Below, one piece after another: positions 8,521 to 17,600 of a DNA stretch of 64,000 nucleotides. Position 1 is the stretch's first letter; each line of letters opens with the position of its first letter. The notes under the pieces are model-generated. The model made no database searches. It worked only from the letters and a program-made list of their open reading frames with translations, and had not been told where the DNA came from. The stretch covers positions 1-64,000 of the forward strand of contig CAVVVC010000006.1 in assembly GCA_963751595.1 (NCBI GenBank), read 5' to 3'. Both the position numbers and the translations under genes were made by a program. The DNA is from JAHEGP01 sp963751595 (GTDB taxonomy: Bacteria > Pseudomonadota > Gammaproteobacteria > Pseudomonadales > JAHEGP01).

Positions 8521-8828
8521 AGAGGCTTCCCGGGGCAGAACCCGCGCCAGCCTGCCCGCTGCGAGGTGTAACAGATGAGCGAGCTGTAGGCCCGCCCAAG
8601 GATGCTGACCGGCGCGCCCTCCGGCAACTCAACTCCGAAAATCTTGCGGTCAAAGGTAGCCCAGCGGGGCGTGGGTATTTCCAGTACCCGCACGCAGTAA
8701 AACGCCCGCTGTTTGGGATCGAAGTCGGGGTCGGTCCAGAACGCGTTCAGGTACGGTTCACCCATAGAGTTGGTGTAGCTAGCGTAAACGGTGTCACCCA
8801 CCGCCGGCGAAAAACTGTTTAGGGTCGT
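8514..8828 (-). pseudogene. C-terminal remnant of a DUF3604 gene
   Basis: The minus-strand frame encodes a segment that matches the C-terminus of DUF3604 proteins: VGDTVYASYTNSMG, then AFWTDPDFDPKQRAFYCVRVL, then RAYSSLICYT. The intact homologue at 19067-20947 ends with the same pattern (AFWRDPRFDPSQSAFYYVRVL, RAYSSPIWY). The frame upstream is closed by TGA at 8829-8831 and no N-terminal half or PHP-like motif is present. I read it as the tail of a degraded second copy. Its end overlaps the end of the AraC gene by 7 bp. Confidence 0.75.
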
Positions 8829-9302
8829 TCAGTCCCTGAAAGCCTACCCGCCCCGGCAGATAAAGCTTCAACATCGAAATCGAAATCGACGAGTTGATGG
8901 GGTCTCCCTACGACAATCCCGCGAACCAGGACCCACCTGCTGGCACACAGGCCGACCTATGCGTCGGCCTCCTGTCGCCTGGCACAGGCATCCACTGCGG
9001 CTCTTATGAAACGATCCAGTCAAGCACCCCTGCGACCACCTTGGCTGTCGAGTCCTTTTGGAATGATAGTTCGTCACCATTGACAGCGGGACGCCGACCG
9101 ATCAATATCTCCCCCAGCCTATTCGCTGCTCGGTCCAAGGATCAGGGTGGCAACACTTACAAATAAAAAGGCCTAGGCGTGCCCCAGTTAGCGAAGCAGT
9201 CCGTGAAGGCGAAAACCCCTTGGGTACAAAGGGGCTTCCGTGATTTGTGCTGGCGGGGCAGGATTATCAACACCCAAATTCTAATGATTCAGGAGCAAAG
9301 CT
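8829..9302. other. Intergenic region upstream of the acyl-CoA ligase
   Basis: About 470 bp without a gene I can support. It holds an 8-bp perfect hairpin AGGCCGAC-ctatgc-GTCGGCCT (8949-8970) without a T tract, and a second hairpin CCCCTT...AAGGGG (9216-9234) about 70 bp before the ligase start, which would be in the mRNA leader. The DUF3604 remnant fades out at its left end; some of this DNA may be further decay of that gene. Confidence 0.5.
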
Positions 9303-10937
9303 ATGACCGAAGCCGTGAAATCCCCACTGGAAATGTTCTACCGCTGGGAACAGGAAACACCCGACCAAGTCTACCTGCGGCAACCCAAGCAGTTGGAATG
9401 GACTGAATACACCTGGGCTCAGGCGGGGGACCAGATTCGTCGCATAGCCAGTTTTCTGAAGAGCAAGAACTACGAGCCCGGCAGCCGCATAGCCATCTGG
9501 TCAAGCAACAGCAAGGACTGGCCCATCTGTGACCTCGCCATCATGCTGGCCGGCCACATCTCGGTGCCGATTTACCCGGGGCAGGACGCCAGCTCTGCCA
9601 ACTACATCTTCAATCACTCAGAGGTCAAGCTGGTTTTCACCGGATCCTTCGACCAGGCTGCCCACGTTAAAGATGCGCTCACCGATGGCATGGAAACCGT
9701 TGCTATCACCGGTTGCACCATCGATACGGATTACAAGCTCGAGGATATCCTCCGCGACTACGAACCCTACACAGAATCCCCTGTTCCCGACCCCGAAGAC
9801 GTATTTACACTGATCTACACGTCGGGCACCACCGGCAATCCCAAGGGTGTCATGCACATGCACCAGACGCCCGGACACGTGGTACCAGGTTTGCTCAAGG
9901 CGTTCAGGCTGGATAGCGGCGACAATCGCCTGTTTTCGTTTCTGCCCATGTCCCATGCAGCGGAGCGCATCATTGTCGAAATGGTGTCGATCTATGGCAA
10001 CATCCCGATTTCATTCTCCGAGGGACTGGCAACCTTTGCCGACGAGATCCGTTCCGTGCAGCCGACATTTTTCTTTGCCGTACCGCGCCTGTGGGTAAAG
10101 TTCAAGGAAGGCATAGACGCCGCCGTACCACCAGCCGCGCAAGCAGAAATGAACGAAGAGCAGCGGGCCGGCATCGCCAAGAAGCTTGGCCTGGGCTCTG
10201 CCAAGATGGTTCTGACCGGCTCTGCACCCTGCCCCAAGGATGTTCAGGACTGGTTCCTCAATATGGGCATCGCGCTGCGGGACGCCTACGGCATGACCGA
10301 GAACTTTGTCCACGGTGTGGGCTGGATGAAAAATGACCAACCTCTGCCCGGCTGCGTTGGCCAGCCCATGGATGACTCCGTCGAGGTACGTATCTCCGAT
10401 GCCGGGGAAATCCAGTTCAGGAGCAAGGGCCTGATGAAGGGTTATTACCTGAATCCGGAAAAAACCGCCGAGGTACTGGTCGATGGCTGGTACTGCACCG
10501 GGGATGCGGGCAAGTTCGATGAAGACGGCAATCTCTGGATTACCGGCCGGATCAGCGAAGTGTTCAAAACCTCCAAGGGCAAGTTTATCGTCCCGACCAA
10601 GTTGGAAAACCTCTTCGGCCGCAGCGACAAGCTCGCCCAGTACTGTGTCGTGGGCCACGGCTTCGATCAACCCATGCTGCTGGCGACCCTGAGCGAAGCG
10701 GGACATAAAATGGACGAGGCCGCTCTCAAGGAGGAACTGGGAGCCCTGCTGGATGACGTCAACCAGGAAGTCCCATCCTATGAGCGAGTGGGCAAGATGT
10801 TTGTGGTGCCGGAATGGACCATCGAGAACGCCCTGCTGACGCCGACCATGAAATTGAAGCGCAATATGATTGAGGACACCTATCGCGATCTGCTCCACCA
10901 CGCCCTGACTGACGACAAGGTCATCATTGCGGAGTAG
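9303..10937 (+). CDS. AMP-forming long-chain acyl-CoA ligase
   Basis: Predicted 544-aa ANL-superfamily enzyme. The ATG at 9303 has AGGAG 8 bases upstream. The AMP-binding P-loop is IYTSGTTGNPKGV (residues about 173-185), the adenine motif is AYGMTE near 325, and YCTGDAGKFDEDGNLWITGR is the hinge region near 395-414. It would activate fatty acids to acyl-AMP and then acyl-CoA in the cytoplasm. The C-terminal subdomain keeps the lysine-rich segment KTSKGKFIVPTKLEN typical of the long-chain group (FAA/ACSL-like) in place of the usual PKTxxGK end. With a CYP153 hydroxylase 2.3 kb away it could feed oxidised alkanes into beta-oxidation; that link is inference. Confidence 0.88.
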   Translation: MTEAVKSPLEMFYRWEQETPDQVYLRQPKQLEWTEYTWAQAGDQIRRIASFLKSKNYEPGSRIAIWSSNSKDWPICDLAIMLAGHISVPIYPGQDASSANYIFNHSEVKLVFTGSFDQAAHVKDALTDGMETVAITGCTIDTDYKLEDILRDYEPYTESPVPDPEDVFTLIYTSGTTGNPKGVMHMHQTPGHVVPGLLKAFRLDSGDNRLFSFLPMSHAAERIIVEMVSIYGNIPISFSEGLATFADEIRSVQPTFFFAVPRLWVKFKEGIDAAVPPAAQAEMNEEQRAGIAKKLGLGSAKMVLTGSAPCPKDVQDWFLNMGIALRDAYGMTENFVHGVGWMKNDQPLPGCVGQPMDDSVEVRISDAGEIQFRSKGLMKGYYLNPEKTAEVLVDGWYCTGDAGKFDEDGNLWITGRISEVFKTSKGKFIVPTKLENLFGRSDKLAQYCVVGHGFDQPMLLATLSEAGHKMDEAALKEELGALLDDVNQEVPSYERVGKMFVVPEWTIENALLTPTMKLKRNMIEDTYRDLLHHALTDDKVIIAE

Positions 10938-10994
10938 CGTTTAGGCGCCGCGGCACTGCAATCGTTGAACGACGACTGCAGCCACTGCCGGCCG

Positions 10995-11019
10995 TTACCC
11001 GGGCTATGTGCCCGGGTAA
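10995..11019 (+). terminator. Strong hairpin after the acyl-CoA ligase
   Basis: A perfect 10-bp stem TTACCCGGGC / GCCCGGGTAA with a 5-base loop lies 57 bp after the ligase stop. There is no T tract, so intrinsic termination is uncertain; it may stabilise the mRNA 3' end. Confidence 0.5.
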
Positions 11020-11182
11020 TGGTTAGCTTGGCGGCACCGGTTAAATAATAAAACAACGTTCAGTTCAAGCCTTTCGTAGACGCGGCTCATGCCACGCAGG
11101 CCGAATTTCAACCACCCCCCAGGACTGTGAAGCACCCCGTGTCTGTTCTCACCTGAATGCGCTACCGCGCAGGGGAGTTTGC

Positions 11183-12976
11183 ATGTCTGTAAAACTAATG
11201 AAATACACGCCCCGCCACGCCCTGCTCGCCTGGCTGTTGCTGGCGGTCGCCATCGGCTGGATCATCGCAATGCCTGCGCTGGCGGCAAGCGAGGGCGGTA
11301 GTGATATCGACTGGCTGCAATTGGGTATGGGCCTGTTTGGCGGGCTCGCCCTGTTTCTGTTCGGCATGGACCAGATGTCGGACGGCCTCAAGGCGGCGGC
11401 CGGGGATAGCCTCAAGAACGTACTGGCCAAGCTCACCAACAATCGCTTCAGCGGCGCTCTCACCGGTGCCTTCGTCACTGCGATACTCAATTCCTCCTCG
11501 GTCACCACCGTGCTGGTGGTCGGTTTTATTACCGCTGGCATCATGAGTCTTTCGCAGTCCATCGGCGTGATCATGGGGGCGAATATCGGCAGCACTTTCA
11601 CCGCCCAGATCGTCGCCTTCAACATCACCCAATATGCCCTGCTGCCAGTCGCCATTGGCTTCCTCATGCTGTTCACCGCCAAGCAGGAGAAGATTCGCTA
11701 CTACGGCATGATGGTGATGGGACTCGGCCTGGTGTTCTTCGGCATGGGCGTAATGAGTGAAGCCATGAACCCGCTGCGCAGCTATCAGCCGTTCCTGGAT
11801 CTGATGCAGCGGATGGAAAACCCCCTGCTCGGCATCGTGGTGGGGGCGGTGTTCACCGCGCTGGTGCAGTCTTCTGCTGCCACCACCGGGATCGCGATCG
11901 TCATGGCCAGCGAGGGTCTGCTCAGCTTGCCCGCCGGGATTGCCCTGGCACTTGGCTCCAACGTCGGCACCTGCGCCACCGCCCTGCTGGCATCCATTGG
12001 CAAACCCACCGAGGCCGTGCGGGCTGCGGTAGCTCATGTCGTGTTCAATATTGCCGGGGTCTTGCTATGGGTCGGCCTGATCCACTACCTGGCCGACCTG
12101 GTGACCTGGATGTCGCCATCGTATCCCGAACTTGAAGGCGCCGCCCGGTCTGCGAAGGAGGTGCCGCGCCAGATAGCCAACGCCCACACTTCATTCAATG
12201 TCATCAACACGCTGCTTTTCATCGGCTTCACCACCCAGCTCGCCAAACTGGTCGAGCGATTGGTTCCCGAAAAGCCGCCAAAAACCGGGGTCATCATCGA
12301 GCCAAAGTTTCTCGACCCTGCCGCCACTTCGGTGCCTGCGTTAGCGCTGGAGCAGGTGCGGCTGGAATTCGGCCATATGGGTGAAATCGCCCAGTCCATG
12401 TTTGACGGCCTGGGGCCGGCCCTGCAGAAGCGGGACGCCTCACTGCTGAACGAGATTGTGCTGCGGGATGACAAGGTCGATATTCTCCACCAGGACATCA
12501 TGGAGTACATGCAATCCCTGCGCAGCGAAGAACTCACCCAGGAGCAGAACCGAGAGTTCGCCCTGTTGCTGAGCGCCCTGGATAACCTTGAAAGCGTCGC
12601 CGACACGGTGGAGATTGAACTGGCACAGGTCGCGCACACGTTTATCGAAAGCGATATGCATGTCAGCCAACAGTCGAAAGACCTGTTTGATGAATTCCTG
12701 GCCGTTGTAAGCACGGCGCTTGCTGATGCAGTGCAGGCCGTGCGCTCCAACGATGAGGAAGCGGCCCAACGGGTCATGGCAGTGAAGGGCGAGGTAAGGC
12801 GCCTCTCGGACAGCTTCCTCCAGCACAAGGCCCAGCGCCTGGCCAGCGAGTCACCGGACTATCTGCAGCGGCTGCGCGTCGAAATGACCGCCGCCGACCA
12901 GATAAGGCGGATCTACACCCTCGCCAAGCGTATCGCCAAGACGGCCTTGCCCGAAGAGATCGCAGACCGGGAATAA
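11183..12976 (+). CDS. Na/Pi cotransporter family protein with PhoU-like C-terminus
   Basis: Predicted 597-aa membrane protein. The ATG at 11183 has AGGGGAG 7 bases upstream. An N-terminal signal-like helix is followed by two inverted PNaS repeats, each with the serine-rich motif of the NptA/SLC34 family: LNSSSVTTVL near residue 102 and VQSSAATTGIAIV near residue 230. Residues about 390-590 are charged and helical and resemble a PhoU domain (LEQVRLEFGHMGEIAQ, LDNLESVADTVE). The family drives sodium-dependent phosphate movement across the inner membrane, and the PhoU-like domain is thought to regulate it. No pho genes adjoin it. Confidence 0.92.
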   Translation: MSVKLMKYTPRHALLAWLLLAVAIGWIIAMPALAASEGGSDIDWLQLGMGLFGGLALFLFGMDQMSDGLKAAAGDSLKNVLAKLTNNRFSGALTGAFVTAILNSSSVTTVLVVGFITAGIMSLSQSIGVIMGANIGSTFTAQIVAFNITQYALLPVAIGFLMLFTAKQEKIRYYGMMVMGLGLVFFGMGVMSEAMNPLRSYQPFLDLMQRMENPLLGIVVGAVFTALVQSSAATTGIAIVMASEGLLSLPAGIALALGSNVGTCATALLASIGKPTEAVRAAVAHVVFNIAGVLLWVGLIHYLADLVTWMSPSYPELEGAARSAKEVPRQIANAHTSFNVINTLLFIGFTTQLAKLVERLVPEKPPKTGVIIEPKFLDPAATSVPALALEQVRLEFGHMGEIAQSMFDGLGPALQKRDASLLNEIVLRDDKVDILHQDIMEYMQSLRSEELTQEQNREFALLLSALDNLESVADTVEIELAQVAHTFIESDMHVSQQSKDLFDEFLAVVSTALADAVQAVRSNDEEAAQRVMAVKGEVRRLSDSFLQHKAQRLASESPDYLQRLRVEMTAADQIRRIYTLAKRIAKTALPEEIADRE

Positions 12977-13055
12977 CGCCGACGTTGCCGCAGCTCTGCT
13001 GCGGCCGGGACAGTATCGCTTTCGCCCTCGACGGCCTTTACCGAAGGCGCTGGAT

Positions 13056-14072
13056 TCAGCCCATCGGGTAGGGAATATCCCGTGAAACCGCGTCAATCCC
13101 GGCCAGCAACTCCGGTTCGAGGGTCAGGTCGGCGGCGGCAAGAATAGCGGGCATTTGCCCGGAGCTGGCGGCACCCACGATCGTCGAGGCGACGAAGTCG
13201 TGTTGCTTGCTCCAGGCGATCGCCATGGTCACCACCGGGAGTCCGGCGGTCGCCGCCAGAGCCTGAAAGCGAGCAGTCGCCGCCAGGCTTTTTTCGTTGA
13301 CGAAACGCTTTGCCATGCGCTGCTGCCGTTTGCCGCCCTGGAGATAGGCGCTGAACCGGGCGTCTGCTGGCATAGCGCCGTCATTGTATTTGCCCGACAG
13401 TACCCCCCCGGCCAGTGGTGAGTAGGGGATCAGGCTCACCTGTTCCCGGCGACAGGCTTCGGCAAGTTCATCTTCAAAACGGCGATTGTTCAGGCTGAAA
13501 TTATTCTGGATCGTTTCGTAGCGCGCCAGTCCATGGGTTTCAGCGGCCCACAGACTCCGCATCAGGCCCCAGGTGGTTTCGTTGCTGCAGCCGAGAATCC
13601 GCACCTTGCCAGCCTGCACCAGGTCATCGAGTGCCCGCAGGGTTTCTTCGTAGGGAAAATCATGATCAGGCCAATGGGTCTGGTAGAGGTCGATGTAATC
13701 GGTCCCCAGCCGGGTCAGGCTGGATTCCACCGCGCGCATGATGTGATGTCGGTCGAGGCCGGTCTTGCCACCCCTGATAGGAGGCGTTAGCCAACCATGC
13801 CCCGGGCCCGCAACCTTACTGGCCAGGATTACCGCATCACGGGGCCTGTTCTTCAGCCAACGGCCCACGATTTCCTCGGTCGCGCCCACGTATTTTTCAT
13901 CCGGCGGCACCGGGTACATCTCGGCGGTATCGAAAAAATCGATACCCGCGTCGAAGGCCATATCCATGATGCGAAAGGCCTCTTTCTCGTTGCACTGGCT
14001 GCCAAAGGTCATCGTACCCATGCAGATATCGGACACGACAATACCGCTTCTACCCAATCGTTTACGCTGCAT
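13056..14072 (-). CDS. Aldo/keto reductase (Tas-like)
   Basis: Predicted 338-aa NADPH-dependent oxidoreductase. The catalytic tetrad is visible as D47-type FDTAEMYP (Asp and Tyr), K in LASKVAG and H in YQTHWPDHD. The cofactor-binding end STIVGAASSGQM near residue 300 is as expected. Length and motifs match the AKR11/12 Tas-like group that reduces aldehydes. An ATG with a GGGAAAGAGC leader supports the start. It converges on the Na/Pi cotransporter. The substrate is unknown. Confidence 0.9.
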   Translation of the reverse strand: MQRKRLGRSGIVVSDICMGTMTFGSQCNEKEAFRIMDMAFDAGIDFFDTAEMYPVPPDEKYVGATEEIVGRWLKNRPRDAVILASKVAGPGHGWLTPPIRGGKTGLDRHHIMRAVESSLTRLGTDYIDLYQTHWPDHDFPYEETLRALDDLVQAGKVRILGCSNETTWGLMRSLWAAETHGLARYETIQNNFSLNNRRFEDELAEACRREQVSLIPYSPLAGGVLSGKYNDGAMPADARFSAYLQGGKRQQRMAKRFVNEKSLAATARFQALAATAGLPVVTMAIAWSKQHDFVASTIVGAASSGQMPAILAAADLTLEPELLAGIDAVSRDIPYPMG

Positions 14073-14134
14073 GTGCTCTTTCCCCCTGCCGGCATCCCGC
14101 AGTCAATCATACAACAGCTTTGGCAGACAGCTAA

Positions 14135-14334
14135 CCGCCAACTCTCACCGATACTTGGAATTCCCGGCGAGCGATTGTGCGCGGTGCGGGATTTTCCGAC
14201 TAAGGGCATAGCCGTAGCTATGGCCGCAGGAAGAATGCGTACAGCGTGCAAAATCCGGCGAGAAACCCAACAGGCGTGCTACGCTTCAATAACAGACACG
14301 CCGAAAAAGCGATTGCCGCTCTGAGCTATGGCGG
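14135..14334 (-). mobile_element. Family A element, copy A2
   Basis: A 200-bp copy in reverse orientation relative to A1, flanked by CTAA on both sides (14131-14134 and 14335-14338). Its ends are CCGCCAACTCTCACCG and, on the complement, CCGCCATAGCTCAGAG. It is more diverged than the other copies, and its B-site is uninterrupted but altered (reverse complement AGCGTAGCAC). It lies in the space between the aldo/keto reductase start and gltB and so may move promoter elements of either gene. Confidence 0.8.
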
Positions 14335-14600
14335 CTAAGCACTCCCCCCTATGCCTGCCCCATGGACTGCCCGATTTTGAGCGCCCTGCCTCATCATGGT
14401 GCAGAATCCATGACAGAGTAGCGCCGTATCCACCCCCAACCCAGGCCTAAATCTGGCATGAATTTTGCTGATCGTTAAGGGGTTGGAAGGCAAAACCTCT
14501 GGTGAATCGCGAATCAGTAAGCGGCAGATGCAAAGTCGCTGCGCCCGGTTTAACCTGGGCAGCGGTAATGCGACCTGTTCGCTGGGAGGCAACCTGGTCT

Positions 14601-17600
14601 ATGTTGCACGCCAATCATAACTCCGGATTGTATCGACCGGCTTTCGAGCACGATAGCTGCGGCTTCGGTATGATCTGCCAAATGGACGGCGAGGCCAGCC
14701 ACGAACTGGTGCAAAGTGCTATCAAGGCGCTGTCGAGACTCAGTCATCGCGGCGCGGTCGCGGCTGACGGCAAGAGCGGCGATGGCTGCGGCTTGCTGAT
14801 GAAAATCCCCACCGGGTTTTTCCGCGCGATCGCCGCCGAGCACGATATCGCGCTGGCACCGCTATTTGCCGTGGGTATGGTTTTTCTCAGTCGCGCTGCC
14901 GAGAGCGCCGATATGGAGCGCCAACGACTCCAGAGGGAGTTGGAAAAACAGGGCCTGGGTGTCGCCGGTTGGCGGGTGGTGCCGGTAAACACCGATGCAC
15001 TGGGCGACAGCGCCATCGAGACCCTGCCGCGCATCGAGCAGATCTTTGTCAACATCCCGTTTAACGACGATATCGAGCTTGGCGAGCGAAAACTGTTTCT
15101 GGCCAAGCGCAAAGCGCGAAAATTTATCAAGACCTCGGATGCGGCCTTTCATATCGTCAGCCTCTCGACACGCGTGACCTGCTACAAGGGGTTGGTGATG
15201 CCCCACAAGCTGCCTCTGCTCTATCCCGACCTGGATGATCCACGCCTGCACTCAGCGTTGTGCATTTTTCACCAGCGCTTTTCCACTAACACGTGGCCAG
15301 AGTGGCGGCTGGCGCAACCATTTCGCTATCTGGCGCACAACGGCGAAATCAATACCATCCAGGGCAATCGCAACTGGGCCCAGGCTCGCAGCCGTGCATT
15401 TGAGTCACCACTGATCCCGGGCATGAAAGATATCAGGCCGTGGTTGTCACTGGCCGGATCAGACTCCTACAGCCTCGACAACATGCTGGAGACCCTGGTG
15501 GCCGGCGGCATGGACCTGCTCAAGGCGATGCGCCTGCTGATACCCCGCGCCTGGCAGAACGACGCCACTATGGATCCCGAGCTGCGCGCTTTCTACGAAT
15601 ACCATGCCATGCATGCCGAGGCATGGGATGGACCTGCTGGCATCGTACTCACCGACGGTCGCTATGCCGCGTGTACCATGGATCGCAACGGGCTCCGTCC
15701 GGCCCGCTATGTCATAACCCGCGATCGGCTCCTGATTCTCGCCTCAGAAATGGGTGTCAGCGACATCGATCCGCAAAGGGTGTTGCGAAAAGGCAGGCTG
15801 TCACCGGGGGATATGCTGGCGGTGGATACCAGCAACGGAGAACTGCTTGCGCCAGCGGCAATCGAGAACAGACTGAAGCGCGAACACCCCTATCGCGAGT
15901 GGCTGCGGCGCCGAGCCGTCTACCTGGCACCCGGCGACAGCCTCGGGGGTGAGCTGATGAGTTTGCCCCCCGCCCGATGCAAGCACTACCAAAAAATGTT
16001 CCAGCTTAGCCGCGAAGAGCTGGACGAGGTCATCCGGGTCGTGATGGAGAGTGGCCAGGAAGCCAGTGCCTCGATGGGCGACGATACTCCCTTGCCGGTT
16101 TTTTCCAGCCGGGTTCGCTCCCTCTACGATTATTTTCGCCAGCAGTTTGCCCAGGTCACCAACCCGCCCATCGATTCGCTGCGCGAACAATCGGTTATGT
16201 CATTGCAAACCTGCTTCGGTCCGCAGCAGAATATTTTCACTCCTGCCGAAGCTCACGCGGCGCGGGTGGTTACCCCCAGTCCGGTATTGAGTAGCGACGA
16301 ATACAGCCAATTGTTGGCCCAGGCGCAGTATGCCCACCAGCGGATTGACCTCAACTACACAGACGCCATGGACCTGGAAACCGCCATCCGCAATATTTGC
16401 TACCAGGCGGAGAAAGCGGTCTGGTCGGGGGCGACTATCCTGGTATTGTCTGACCGGGCCCTGGCGCCAGGCAAGCTTCCCCTGCATGCCACGCTGGCAA
16501 CCGGGGCGGTGCATCATCACCTGATCAATATTGGGCTACGCTGCCGGGCCAACCTGGTGGTGGAAACCGCCACCACGCGCAATCCCCATGAGTTCGCCGT
16601 ATTGGTCGGCCTCGGCGCAACCGCGATATTTCCGTACTTCGCCTACCAATGCATCCTGCAACTGGCCGGCTCCCCGGCAGGCCCCGAGGGTGCGCTGGAC
16701 GAGATGGCGCGTTATCGACGCGGAATCAATAAAGGCCTTTACAAAATTCTGTCGAAAATGGGTATCTCAACCATCAGCAGCTATCGGGGCGCACAACTGT
16801 TTGAGGCGTTGGGGCTGGCCAGCGAAGTTGCGGAGTTGTGTTTCAAGGGCATCCAATGCCGAATCGAGGGCACCGGCTTTGCCGAACTGGAGTCGGCCCA
16901 GCGCCAGTTGGCAGACCAGGCCTTCAAGCCGCGGGTTGCGATGGAGCACGGGGGCTACAACAAATATGTGCACGGGGGTGAATACCACGCCTTTAACCCC
17001 GGGGTAGTGCAGGCACTGGGCAGGTTTAGCCGGAGCAAACTACCGACGGATTACCGTAACTACGCCGACCTGGTCAACCGTCGACCTGCCATGGCACCCC
17101 GCGACCTGATGACACTGAAACCTGGCGGCAAACCCCTTGCACTCGACCAGGTTGAACCGGTAACCGCCATTCTCAAGCGGTTTGAAAGCGGTGCCATGTC
17201 ACTCGGCGCCCTGTCGCCCGAGGCCCATGAATCACTGGCCATGGCCATGAACCGGCTTGGCGGTCTCTCCAACTCCGGTGAGGGTGGCGAGGACCCCAAA
17301 CGTTATGGCACCGAAACCGAATCCCGTATCAAGCAAATTGCCTCCGGCCGCTTTGGCGTCACCCCCCACTATCTGGTCAACGCCCGGGTACTGCAAATAA
17401 AGATCGCCCAGGGCGCCAAACCGGGTGAAGGCGGGCAACTGGCGGGTCAGAAGGTCAACCGCATGATCGCCAAACTGCGCTACGCAATCCCGGGCACTAC
17501 CCTGATCTCGCCACCGCCGCACCACGATATCTACTCCATCGAGGATCTCGCACAGCTAATCTTCGACCTCAAGCAGGTCAATCCGGATGCGCTGGTATCC

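Noticed and set aside
14009..14324. Small frames within element A2 and likewise within A1, A3 and A4
   Set aside because: They recur only because the repeat recurs; no ribosome binding site, and frames differ between copies.
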